64,000 bases of DNA from Branchiostoma floridae (lineage: Eukaryota; Chordata; Leptocardii; Amphioxiformes; Branchiostomatidae). The notes beneath the pieces were generated by a model. The model was given only the letters and a program-made list of their open reading frames with translations. It had not been told where the DNA came from and made no database searches. Positions 46,894-59,324 of this stretch are shown here, one piece after another (position 1 is the stretch's first letter; each line of letters opens with the position of its first letter). The position numbers were made by a program, and so were the translations under genes. The stretch lies in contig NC_049997.1 in the NCBI RefSeq assembly GCF_000003815.2, positions 12,629,543 through 12,693,542 of the forward strand. Direction: 5' to 3'.

Positions 46894-47813
46894 AGGTGGG
46901 CTCCCACTGCACTCGCGTCACGCTTGCGTCGCTTCGGGGTTCGTTCATTGTGTCACTGTTGTGTTATTTTCGCCGATTTTCTGTTGCGCTCCCACTGACA
47001 TGCGTCACTGTTACGTTTCTAGACTAAATGGACAGGTTATCGGAAGTCGCAGCGTTGTCAATGTATGAAAAACACTGTAAAATGATTAAAATGCCTTAAA
47101 AATGAGATTTATAATGAAATAATTTCCATTGTGATGATGCTTATGCTTATGAATGTTACTAAAAATGTCATATGATAACTTTAAAAGACTTTTACAGTAA
47201 AAGAAGTAACCAAAATGAATGGGCACGAACCATATACCAGATTTGACTCCATCGCTTATGTGTTTTGCAACAAGTACATGTATGTAATGGTGTGTGTTAA
47301 TTTTCATACTTCACAAATGAAAAATCTTGATATTTCCTACGTTTTAATAGGAAATAGACAAAATATAACCGTGATACTGTTGAAGGCATGTTGTGCCACT
47401 GTTGTGTTACTCTTGGGTCACTGTTGTAACTGAAAAACCACTGTAAAATGATATCCAAAATGTATCCAAAATAGCTTTTCGATGATAAAATGATGTTTAC
47501 TTTTGATACTTGGTGCAAAATAGACAAAATATAACCTTGATACTGTTGAAGACATGTTGGCGTCACTATTGTGTCACTGTTGTGTTACTCTTGGGTCACT
47601 GTTGTGTCACTCTTGTGTCACTGTTGGGGCATCTTGCCACTTGCGTTATTTTTTAACTTCCAAAAAACCATCGCGCTTGCTTGTGTCACCTCTAGGTTTG
47701 CTTGTGTCACCTCTAGGCTCGCTCGCGTCACCTCTAGGTGCCGCGGGGTCACTTCTGCGTTGTCGAACCCCGAAGCGACGCAAGCGTGACGCGAGTGCAG
47801 TGGGAGCCCACCT
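46894..47813. mobile_element. 920-bp inverted-repeat element with 50-bp perfect ends and TTA duplication
   Basis: The left end AGGTGGGCTCCCACTGCACT is the exact reverse complement of the right end over 50 bases. TTA flanks both sides (46891-46893, 47814-47816). The interior holds repeated GTCACTGTTGTGT units and no transposase. The TTA duplication suggests PIF/Harbinger mobilisation, as inferred for the unrelated MITE at 5443. The CG-rich ends contrast with the AT-rich core. Confidence 0.88.
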
Positions 47814-48548
47814 TTACAGTGCAGGGAGGCGCAGTTTAATGAGGTACCAGCCTTAGCTAACGTCACATTGCCAAACCGATGCTCGGCCGGGCTGTTTATG
47901 GGTGAGAAAAAAGAAAAGTGTACGAAAAAAATACAAAAACAATGCCTACGACTGTTCTCTTTACGTCTTGTGTAGTTTGTTGTCTTTTATATCATACTTT
48001 TCGTTCCCGAAAGCTGATAGTCCGGACCCCGATTTGGAAATGTGACGTAGGCCATCTGACACATGGGTAGGTGAAAAAGTATCATTAAGTCTTCTGGACG
48101 GCGGTGAATATTCATACACGATCAGATGAACTTTTTCGATGTTTACCAAATGAGGCCTTAAGAAAAGTGTGTTGTTCTTTAAGAGCACCAAACTACTCCA
48201 CTATCTTACGATTAATCGAATAATGCTTGTCACGAGGAAATTGGAAATGTGCCTCGTCTAATAAACTATGGCTTTGCTTTTTGATTATGCCGTTTGGCAA
48301 AACATGTGCCCAATCTACGAGGCCCTCGTACGAGGCTATCATTATGATTAGTGCATGCGTGAGGGGTTGGTGTCACCTTTGTCTTGGAGGAAAAACGGTA
48401 ACGTTATGCATGATATCAACACAAGGACGTTAACGTTAACCAAGCTTCTCTATAGTCCAAAAAATTTGCCAAACGCCTGAACACTTAAATTGGGTCATCC
48501 GATATACATGGATGTGCAGGTGTAGATTTATCTTCTTAGTTAATATAT

Positions 48549-49988
48549 TTACCTCCATGAAATGTCATGGAATGGAGGTTATATTTTCTGTTATGTGTCT
48601 CTGTCTGTGTAGATGATTACTCAAGAACGGCTAGATGGATTGGTTTCATACTTGTTGTGTTGGTGGGGTGTGATGAAAGCTCGAATCGATGAGATCTTGG
48701 GAGCCGTATCTGTCGTTATAATCGATGTAATAATATCAGAAATCACCCCTATATTTGAGATATATTGGTACAGGCATCGTGCTGTATGTGTTTGTTAATG
48801 GGCTTTGCTCCAAGCAGATAGTGAGGTGACAGCTGTTTGAGGAACCCCCAGTAGTTTTATTTATGTCTGCTTAGGACTGTTTGAAATATTTGTAACAGTT
48901 GGCACAGTAGTTACCTCCATGAAATGTCATGGAGGTTATATTTTCTGTTATGTGTCTCTGTCTGTGTACAAGATTACTCAAGAACGGCTGGATGGATTGG
49001 TTTCATACTTGTTGTGCTGGTGGGCTGTGATAAGGCTCGAATCGATGTGATTTTGGACGCCGTATCTGTCGTTATAATCGATGTAATAATATCAGAAATC
49101 ACCCCTATATCTGCGATATATTGGAACAGGCATCGTGCTTTAAGTGTTTGTTAATGGGCTTAGCTCCAAGCAGATAGAGAGGTGATTTTTATGACAGCTG
49201 TTTGGGGAACCCCGAGTTTTTTTTAATATGATAATTAGTTTGATTTATGTCTGCTTAGGATATCATGGACATGTGAAGCGTAAGTATAACAGGTATGGAT
49301 GTCTCACATACTGTACTGCTGATTTGAGTGACATGGTGATTAAAATGCCATTAGGTCCTATCATCTTAGATGGGTTGGGTGTCAGAAGTTTTATGGGCAA
49401 TACAGATGTTCTGATTTCGTTACGATAAGGGACAGTTGTCTAGCCTGTTAGTTGTCTCTTTCGTAGCCAATGGTACTTGTTTTTTAGCAGACGGGGTTGG
49501 CGCCAAGTATTCATCTTACAGTTGATGTAGGGCTATCAGAGGAAAGTGTGCATCTCATTTTTGTACCGTGTGAACAGCTGATGTAATGACATATTGGTGG
49601 AAAATCAAATCACCATCTGACTAAAGTTGGCCACATCCCTTCTTCTTTCTGAGTTTCCAAACTTCCTCCCACCACACCGCTCTGAGGCACATAGTCGAAC
49701 CTCAATAATGCTGACAACCTTAGACAGTTTAAATGCCAAACATCAAGCTTAAGGAACACCACGCTACCATATGCCGTCGACCTCTTAAACGCACATTACA
49801 CAATTAAGTGTCACATTTTAATAATTACTAATCAGATGGACATCCTCTGTGTCATTAAATAAATACACCACTACTTTCCCATAACATTTATAACCATTAC
49901 TCTCAAATACAACCGACTATAAACATACATACCATCCACAAAAAAGCAATAAATATTTCATGGAGGTATGAGGTCCCCGAACTCTAGT
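48549..49988 (+). mobile_element. Family A repeat(s), tandem double 5' end
   Basis: Two 5' ends (ACCTCCATGAAATGTCATGG at 48551 and 48911) share about 280 bases of body; one 3' end (CATGGAGGTATGAGGTCCCC, GAACTCTAGTT) closes at about 49988. In unit C the same place (about 58845) has no insertion, which fixes the limits. Confidence 0.8.
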
Positions 49989-50999
49989 TATTCATAGATA
50001 GACATACTGGCATCTTCCCCAATGTATACTTGATGCAATCTTTCAGAAACTGATACGTCAGACAAAAGAGAGCATCAAAATGCCCTATTTTTGTGAAGGT
50101 CGCGTTTTCAAGGACGCCGGACGGTTTATTTATTCTTGCACTTTTCTGACTGCAACAAAGGGGAGGGATGATGTGTTGTTCTCGGATCTGTACTATTTTG
50201 ACCAGAAAAGTTCCAAAATACATCTTGTGATTATGTAGCTGTCTCAAGCACGTTATCGTAGCCCTACGTTATCGAGGCCTTATCAGCCTTAGGGTTTGAG
50301 TTCTGAACATGCCGCCTGGTTAAAACAAAAGAAAAAGACGTCGATCCACAAAAGCATGTTCAAAATGGTCTTTGTATGTTATGTGTTGATGTGTCATGTA
50401 CTATGTGTTATCCAGGGCCCCACTGTGAAGCAGTGTGGCTACACTGAGTTGGGCCACCCTGGCTAAAGAAAACAGAATAAAAAAAAATCTACAATTCCAG
50501 ACCAGACCAGTACTGAACGTGTCACAGATTCATAAACTGATAAAATGGTTGTGCTCCAAACAACGTTGTCATAGATCTTATATAGCGCCCATTCTATCCA
50601 AGATATTGATGAAATGCAAACGCGGTAGTAGAGGACTGTAATGATACACCATCTACCACCGACGCTTGAAGACCTTCAGAGATTTGTCACACATTACAAG
50701 ATAAGGTGAGCAAAATCTTGGAAATCAGTTTCCATGGATCTTTTTGTGAACTCTACAGTCTTTGAATAACTACATGGCAATAATGACATCCGCACGCACA
50801 TTGATTTTTGCCAGTTCTAAAAAATGAAACTGAGGCCACGTGTGACCCAATAGTATCCCTGGTCAATTAAAATGTTATACTTGCCAGGGGTCTGTTCTCC
50901 AGCAGGGCTAGGGGGCACATGATCAGGGCATGGGTTACAGTACTTTTTAAACAAGAATGAGCAATGTCGATGTAGGTTAGACATCCAGGTAATAAGATA

Positions 51000-51092
51000 C
51001 ACCAAAAAGTAGTTACTCAAGCAACTGGATATGGTTTTGAAACGGTTAGTTTCAAAACCATATCCAGTTGCTTGAGTAACTACTTTTTGGTG
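51000..51092. repeat. Perfect hairpin, 44-bp arms and 5-base loop
   Basis: 51000-51043 (starting CACCAAAAAGTAGTTACTCA) is the exact reverse complement of 51049-51092. A single-armed version of the same sequence occurs near 58195-58270. Confidence 0.9.
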
Positions 51093-51572
51093 AATAATGA
51101 GCAATATCTAAAATCATTATTGAAATGGTGACAATTGTCTCTTGCAGTCTCACTAGATGTGAACATAAGACAAACCAAGCCTTTGGAAGAATGGGCTGGA
51201 TGTTAGTCCTTTGGTTAAAGCAGCATTTTGCTGATTATTTTGTTTTTTCGCCCTCGCACATTAGTCTTGGGGTCTCCCGAGGATGTCATCCATAAAACTA
51301 AGATAGTGTGGCCTTATAGCAATATAGTTTTGCATCTAAAAATTGCCATTTTCCCATACAGATTCCATGACAAGAACCCTGAGGGTATTGACCGCGAGGG
51401 TCACACGTGGGGAGGGCTGCAGGAACAACTGCCCGACGGATTCACCAAGAGCACCGCTGTCCACAGCTACGGACCCGCCATCAACACCACGGACACTCTC
51501 CGCAGGCTACATCCATATGTGTCTAGGTGAGAGTTTGAAACTTTATTTTCCCTTATTAAAATGTTTTAAGTA

Positions 51573-51790
51573 TAACGCTGGTTCGCTTTTATCCGAGGGT
51601 AACTTAATTGTTTGCAAGAAAAAAACGTATTTAGGGATATGAAGTCCACGGACGGTGGTTTCAAATCGGAACATTTTAAAAAAATACTGCAAATTTTAAA
51701 CCATCGTCAGCAGATTTAATACTCCTAAATGTGCTGTTTTTAAAGACAACGGATAAAGGTCACCCTACGGATAAAGGCGAATTAGCATTA
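51573..51790. mobile_element. Family F MITE in the truncated SAXO4 copy
   Basis: TAACGCTGGTTCGCTTTTAT at the left; ATAAAGGCGAATTAGCATTA at the right. The matching intron of the intact gene (40744-41263) has no such element, so it inserted after the duplication or was lost from the intact gene. Confidence 0.8.
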
Positions 51791-54163
51791 CTTATTACAA
51801 AATTTGCAACAGGTAGACTCATCTGCTTGGTTACATGTATTAAACCCCAACATTGAAAAACAGTCTGCAGTCTGACTAGCATCCGAACAATCATCTGGCA
51901 GTTGCTAATGTATAATCATTTATAAACTTGCCTAAGAAGGAAAAACACAGTGTCCCATATAGTTGTCAGCCAATCAGCATCCATCATAGATTAGTTTTAG
52001 CCAATCAACATCCTCCAAAGTATTAGATAACAATGTGTCAGTTATTGTAAAAGAGGTAGCAAAAATATTACTGTTTGATCTTCCAGTCAGCATACTTTTT
52101 GATGCAAGCATTAATACCCACTGCAACTTTATCAATTACTTTTTTTGTATACTTGTGTAATTTTGACAATTTATTTTAGATCTCATTTCTTCAGGAGTAT
52201 CAAGGGGACCGACCCATTCTATGATGATCACACCCATGACAGCAAAGTCCACTCAGAGTTGAGATCATCACTACCCCCCATCATGGCATAGAGGTGGAAC
52301 ATTCCACCCCCAATATATGATTCCAGTAGCCAAGACAGAAAGACTTTTTGAAAAGACAAGTCACTTTATCAAATGTATATTTGGTGTTTATTCATTTGGT
52401 GATATCAATATTCAATATTTTACTCCAAATATAAACCAGAGAGAAACAAAATATTCCCTTATTTCGATAGCCATGTAACTTTATGTTGACATTAGTTCTT
52501 GCTTGGATAATCAACAAAATTAAATACATATATATATATAATTGATGTGTATTATGAGTCAGACTATTATAAGTATTAAGCATTTGGAGCGGCCAAACTG
52601 TGTATATATTTCACTGTGTGATTTCAAAATACCTGTGTGCATTGTCATCTGGTGTTCGAATTTATTGTCTTGAACAGAAAATCTGTAATACCTTGAAATC
52701 TCTGAATCAAAGTTGAACCTATAGTTGCCAACACAAAAAAATTGGGGTTACCCAGATTTTTTACTAATCAACTTCAGCCTTTGTCAAGGAATTAACAATC
52801 CACTGCCTCTATGACATAACTTTATGCAGTCTTGTTGAGTTGTGGATCATTCGACTAAAGTCCAATTTTTCTTGTTGGCAACTACAGTTCAACTTAAATT
52901 TGTTTGACACCTTTACAAGAATGAGTGGATGCTATGTGCGTTCGGAACTGTAAATTTTGTTGCTGGCAACATGAGTGTAACATCATGTTATTTTGCACTT
53001 TTGTGAGGGATACTCTACAATGCAAGGAGCTGCTATATGAACGTGTATAATACTGTCGAAGAATGGAATGCATTTATCTTATGTTAATCTATAAGTGCGA
53101 TTTTTTGTAAAGCTTTACTCATTGTCTACCAAATATATTGTATTTTACCTTCTCCCCAGTGTGTTGTCATTTCTTTCAAGTATATAACAAAAAGGTTACA
53201 GTTGCTGACTGTCAGGTAACGTTATAAGCTAGTCCCTCAAACAGTTATGACTTTAAGAGAGGAATTGATTGATGAATACTTAATATATTGTAGACATTAA
53301 AACGTATGAATTACCACAAGCCAAATATATAAATATTGAATTAACGTTTATTCATATCGTCAATGATAAAACAATGACATGTATTTCACTAAACGAGAGC
53401 AGACATGTCCTATATATATTATATCACATCAGTGTCATTAAAACAATTGCAGAATTACAACAATACACAATTACAACAACGCTTTTTAACATGCATCATA
53501 CTTTTTTGCTGCAGTCTAAGTTCTACTGACTAAGTTCTATATTTTGCATCAAAATAAAGAATTGCTGACACTAGTATACAATATGTAGATATCAAATAAT
53601 CATATCTGCAACTATGAAAATATTCACAATATAAATACAGCCAAACATGAACACTTGATTTTTTCGAGTATAAAAACAAGTCTTGATGATTCTAGGTGGT
53701 TTACGATTCGTCAACAAGGGACTCTAGTCGTGGCAATTAACCACTTTGAGCCTAAGCCGTAAGTCAGGGATAGGGTCATGTCTTAAGATTCCAAGTTAGA
53801 GTTAAAGTTGCGGCCGGAAAAATTTTATTTCATTCAGAAGGTCCCTTTGCGCGCTATTGGAAAATGAAAACCGCTTGCCAATCGGATGCTTCCTTGCCGA
53901 GATAATCTCAATCGTATGGACTCTAGTCGTGGCATAACCGCTCGCCTAAGTCGTAAGTCAGGGGAAGGGTGATGCCTTAATAACGCAATTCTAAGTTACA
54001 ATCATTACTAACTGTCCATTTCTACTTCACTTTTCTCCTTCAAGTAAATCTTCACCAGTAGCAACATACCCTGTTGAATCTTCCGTCGTTTCTTCTTCCA
54101 TCGTGCCTCTTTTAGCAACGGCATCTTGCAATGTTCCTCCTGTCCAAACGTTCGCGTCATTTG

Positions 54164-56610
54164 CTACACTCGCACATTCGGTCTTTTCATAGGCTGTCTG
54201 ATCTGATCAACCGACTTCGTGAGAGACATACGACTCAAATTACAATCTACAACAGCAAATGTACCCTTTTCTGTTCTGTAGAGCGAAGTGTTGGGGTTAG
54301 TTTTTCTAGTTGTGGTCAATCCGACTTCAGCTACTGTAGCACACATAGTCAAAGAGTCGTCGTAGTTGTTTTCATCGTTCTCGTTTCGTGAAACCTCTTC
54401 AGATTCACTGTCAATGTTCTCGTCTTTTGTTTCGTCGTATTCATCTTCGCAAGGAAAGTCTGGAGCTGGTTTGCTGTCACCGTGGGCGTGTTCGTCTTTT
54501 ATTTCACAATACTCGTGGCCCGACGGATCGTACACTTCATCTTCATTTATTTGGCTGTACGAGTGGTCGTCAGTTTGGCGGGAATCTGATACTTGTTCAC
54601 CTACACCGCTGGTAACTGTATCTTTTATTTCGGAGTATTCGTGGCTCGATGGATCGTACACTTCATCTTTGTTAATTTGGTTATACTCTCCCTCTGTCTG
54701 ACGGGAATCTGAAACTATTTTACTTTCGCTGTTGGTATTATCATCTTTTCTTCTACAGTACTCGTGGCCAGATGGATCATAAACTTCATCCTCATTTATC
54801 TGGTTGTAGGCGTTGTCGTCTGTTTGTGGAGAGCCTTGAGCGTCTCCACTCTGGAGCGTTGTACCAACAACATTATCACCTTGGTACATTGGGTTGCTCT
54901 GTAAATGACTTGCGACGTTGCTTGTCGGGGGTTGTCCTACATTTTGGTTGCGTCGCCTTCTTTTTATGCACAAACCAACCAAACTCAATACAATGACATG
55001 TCCTGCCAGCAAAGAGATCACTATCAGAGTTATCTGAATGTGTGTTAAGCCAGCTACATCGGGGGGCGCAGTAGTTTGAATGAGAGAAACAAACGGTTGT
55101 CCGTCGGTTGCCCAAACTGTACTATTCTGCGGCGTTGTTTTTCTCTCATTCATTTTGTTATCAGGAATAGAAAGAGTTACATTGAGAACCATTTCTTCTG
55201 TTTTTGTTTCCCAAGTGCCCTCGTTTGTGGTAGTCTGCACTTCAAAACAGTTTGTTTCCTCGCGTTTTTGTTTCTCCCCGGACACATTAAAGAACGAAAC
55301 ATGCCTCTGTTTTTGAACGATGGCAAAACAAGTTACTCTCAAAACGGACCGTTCTTTGTCTTTTTTCAAATCTTCAGGGCGACCGTGAAGAGATCCTTCA
55401 TCCACCTTATTTACTACCACGCTAAAATCATTTGGTCGTTGGGAAACGCCTTTGCCACTTGTTTTTATACCAGAGACTCCCAAAGTCAATAAACCATTCA
55501 AGGCAAAACGTAAACCTCCGGTCTCTTTCCATGCCTCCAAACATTGGTCTGAAAACGACATGTCTTTACTTTGTTCTTCAGTACCAACCACCAGAATGAC
55601 AAAGGGCGGATATGACGTAAAATGCCCCAAACGAATGTTCTCACGGAGTGGACCACATGTGTAAAAGTTCTTGAGTGCATGTTCGAAATTATCAGACCAA
55701 TCGACGACAAATCTTTCCTCCCTACCTTCATAATTGACATGTAGAATCGTACCATTTATAATTATCCGCAGCCACTGATTGTTTGGGGGACACATTTTAC
55801 GTTTTATGTCCCATGCCATGTTGTACAGAATGTTTACTTTAGATGAGACAAGACTATGCCCGCTAATATGTATGAAGTTGTAGTCAACACCAAGAAATGT
55901 AGATCTCTGCAGACATACGAAATCGTTATCTTTCAAATCAAGATTATGTAGTCCCTTTAAAGACTCGAACGCATTCCATTGAATCGTCTTAATTTTGTTT
56001 CCACTCAAATCTAACTTGGCGAGTGTCTCTAGTCCGTCAAACCAACCGACCTGTACCTCTCGCAATTCGTTCTTCTGTAGGAGTAATTCGAAAAGGTTGT
56101 TCAGATTTTTAAAACACCCCGGGTCTAAACTTGAGATGGAATTGTCAGAGAACGAAATACGCTGAAAGTACGAATTCGACTCGCCGAACCAGTATCTCGG
56201 AATGTGTGTTAACATGTTGCAATCTAGAATCAAGTTTTCAAGTCGATCAAAGCCTTTGAACGTCGCGTTGCTCAATTCCTTTATCCCTACGTCAATCAGA
56301 AACAGACTTGTAAGGACTGAAGAGTCGATAACAGCTAGATTTTGTGATGATAATGTCTCGTATTGAAAACCTGCCAAAGCGAGGCATTCTACACCCTGGA
56401 AACATTTTTCTGTGGGCTTCTTTGCATTTTCAACTGAAATGTATTCATCGCTGCCGTTACAAAAAACACATTCAGTCTTGTGCCTTAAATGTATAGTACC
56501 TTGAGGTCCGTTATCGTTCACCATTTTGTCGAGAGGGACAAAGGAGGTCAATGTTATCCTCTGACATGACGGAAAACATGTTTTATCTGCCGCTATACTT
56601 GAAATGATCG
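54164..56610 (-). CDS. LRR2: LRR receptor copy, N-terminus in a gap, C-terminus frameshifted
   Basis: The frame is open from the stop at 54164 to the gap at 56611 and reaches the end of the signal peptide; the first Met inside is at 56551. Organisation is as in LRR1, with about 90% similar residues by eye. Differences: the N-cap Cys equivalent to C45 is Phe, and a new Cys replaces Trp97 (GVECLAL). The first cassette reads YCRR instead of YCRM, so the +3 hydrophobic residue is lost; cassettes two and three are intact. One base is missing near 54201 (GATCTGATC against GATTCTGATC), which replaces the last ~60 residues by IRQPMKRPNVRV. The tyrosine cassettes lie before the frameshift, so the protein may still signal. 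It could also be an early pseudogene. Confidence 0.85.
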
Positions 56611-56713
56611 NNNNNNNNNNNNNNNNNNNNNNNNNNNNNNNNNNNNNNNNNNNNNNNNNNNNNNNNNNNNNNNNNNNNNNNNNNNNNNNNNNNNNNNNNN
56701 NNNNNNNNNNNNN
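56611..56713. other. Assembly gap (103 N)
   Basis: Run of N covering the LRR2 start codon and signal peptide. Confidence 0.99.
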
Positions 56714-57556
56714 TTTTGGTCGTGTTAAAATGCTTTTCTTGGTTTCGCGTTTTCAACGTTGTTTTATGATTTAGTTTCGTCTTTATCTATGGTTGAATAT
56801 GCGTTGGCTTTTGAGTTTTGTCAAAGAACGCCCTTATGATAAACTTGTGATGTCACGTTCTTTCTCACGTCGTTCACTTGCCCTGACATCAATCAAAATA
56901 TCAGGATATCAAAACAAATCTAAATAGACAAAAGTCAGGAAAACAGCGACAAAGTTTGCAGTTTTCTTATGGGCTTTGGATGCCGAAAGCTGTAAAGTTG
57001 CCCCTGTTGTTTTTGACGAGTTCCGCTATACGATAGTTTTTACCTATTTAGGCCTTGAAAGTGGTAAACAACGATAACAACTTCTACCTGTCTGCTCGGC
57101 TTTGGACGGTCCGACGGGGTAGAGAATCGCAGCACGTCTGTTCTGACTAATCAAAGGGTCTAGAAGAAGGTCGACGATGCAGCAGCCTGCTCAAACGTCG
57201 GAGAGAAGATTCTGAAGCAGCAACAACAAAAAAGGGTGCGCGTCTCCCGAAAATTCTCTCTCTCTCAACTATTTTCTTCCTAGTTCTCGATTTTTTCGTT
57301 GATGCTGTTTCTGATGCTGTTTCTATAGCTAGCAAGACGGTTTGTTCTGTCGACTGTGACTGAAGAGACTGCAGAAGACACTGCCCGCTCATCCTCTCAA
57401 ACTTCTTGATTTATCCCCCAAACCCAGACTTATTTGAAGACGTATGATTAAGTGACCCACATAACACCGCAGAGAAGATTGAAAGAAGGCCATCATGTCT
57501 TGATTTTATGCAATACATGGCATCCACGCGCGCATCAACTTCCACCTGTTTCAAAT

Positions 57557-57592
<36 letters not shown>

Positions 57593-57707
57593 CAGAGAGG
57601 AAGAGAGAGAGAGAGAGGAGAGATAGAAAAAGGGAAGAACGAGATAAAGAACGAGATAAAGAAAGACAGACTGAAAGAAAGAAAGACTGAAAGAAAGAAA
57701 GACTGAC

Positions 57708-57770
<63 letters not shown>
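57557..57770. repeat. (GATA)n then (GAAA)n microsatellite, unit B
   Basis: Counterpart of 46640-46840 with different unit counts and added GACT interruptions. Confidence 0.95.
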
Positions 57771-59324
57771 AATTCAGAGCGTGAGAGAATTATGCTCCCT
57801 AATAACTACATTGGACGATTTTTCGACAACATAAAACTTTCCATTAGTGAGCCTTCGTGATGTCAAAGATCAGGCATGTTGGACGCCCACACCAGCTTCA
57901 GGTTGTGTAAAGATAGCTATTCAAAAAAGTTAAGTCACTGTGATCTTTTCCAGAACTTAAGTCATCTGAGTGACTTTTAGGAACAATGTGTAGAAAATTT
58001 AAAGATAAACGGATGGTGTCAACACAACAAACAACTTTTCATGTGTCTGTATTCTTTCTCTAACGTTGATTTAATAAATGCTTGCATGCAATACGTTTGC
58101 CACCTAAAACGTGTATCCCAATGAAGCTGCGGCACGCTTGCCAGGTAATTTCCATTACAAAGTCAATGATAACATCAATCTACGTTGATGAAGGTTTGAC
58201 ATCCAGGTAATAAGATATGCCCCCCCCCCCCCAAAGTTACTCAAGCAACTGGATATGGTTTTGGAAACGGCCAGACGTTTTAACTAGTTTTCGTCAGTGA
58301 CACTGAAGTGATCTGGAAAAAACTTTGCACAGTTTAGTGAGATACCCGTTTAAAGGAGTCATTTGACATACGGGTAGGTGAAACAGTAGTATTCAATCTT
58401 CTGGACGGCGGTGAATATTCATAGACGACAAGATTAGCTTTTTCAATGTGCCAAATGAAGCTTAAAAGAAATTGTGTTGTTGAGCACCAAACTACTCCAC
58501 TATCTTTCGACTTATCGACGAATGCTTGTCACGAGGAAAAGGGAAATATGCCTCGTCTAATAAACTATGGCTTTGATTTTTGATTGTGCCGTTTGGCAAA
58601 ACATGTGCCCAATCTACGAGGCCCTCGTACGAGGCTATCATTATGATTAGTGCATGCGTGAGGGGTTGGCGTAACGTTTATTTTGAGGAAAAAACGGTAA
58701 CGTTATGCATGATATCAAAACAGGACGTTAATGCTAACCCGTGTACAAGCTTCTATAGTCTAAAAAGTTTGCCAAACGCCTCAACACTTAAATTAGGTCA
58801 TCAGATCTAAATGTATGCGCAGGTGTAGACCTAACTTCGTAGTTGATAGATTTATTCATAGCTAACCATACGTGGCATCTTCTCAATATTTACTTGATGT
58901 AATATTTCAGAAACTGATACGTCAGACAAAAGAGAGCATCTAGATATCGATGGCCTCTTTTTGTGAAGGTCGCGTTTTCAAGGACAGAAGACGGGTTGTT
59001 CATGCACTGTTCGGACTGCAACAAGGGGAGGGACGATGTGTTGTTTTGGCTCATTTTTTCCTGTGCCATTTTTGACCAAAAAGGTCCCCAACGATATCGT
59101 GTGATCATGTAGCTGTCTCAAGCACGTTGTCTCAGATTATTGAGGTTTAGGGATTGAGTTCTAAACAAGTCACCAGGTTAAAAAAAAGACGTCGAACCAT
59201 AAAAGCATATTCAATCTACAATTTCAGACCAGTACTATAGGTGATCAAAACATTAGTCAACGTGTCACAGATTCATAAACTGGTAAAATTGGTTCCTTTT
59301 TGTTCTCAAAACAAATAAAAAATA
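57771..59324. other. Non-coding end of unit B, matching 47960-50560
   Basis: 58350-58840 matches 48050-48545 (for example TCTTCTGGACGGCGGTGAAT and GCCGTTTGGCAAAACATGTG), and 58850-59290 matches 49990-50550. It lacks the family A insertion found in unit A. A C-run near 58219 sits in a copy of the hairpin-arm sequence. No gene is recognised. Confidence 0.7.

Larger units (their letters stand above)
50656..52291 (+). pseudogene. SAXO4: Truncated SAXO4 copy: part of exon 9-equivalent plus the last two exons
   Basis: Bases 50656-50705 match the 3' part of the SAXO4 exon 39532-39626, 51362-51526 the exon 40579-40743, and 52195-52291 the terminal exon 41264-41360. Donors, acceptors and the stop are intact. 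The first exons are missing and there is no acceptor before 50656, so the copy cannot make full-length SAXO4. By my base count the coding differences are about nine, of which only one changes an amino acid (Q to K). The 3'UTR is visibly more diverged. It may be a relic of the segmental duplication or still spliced onto something else. Confidence 0.85.
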
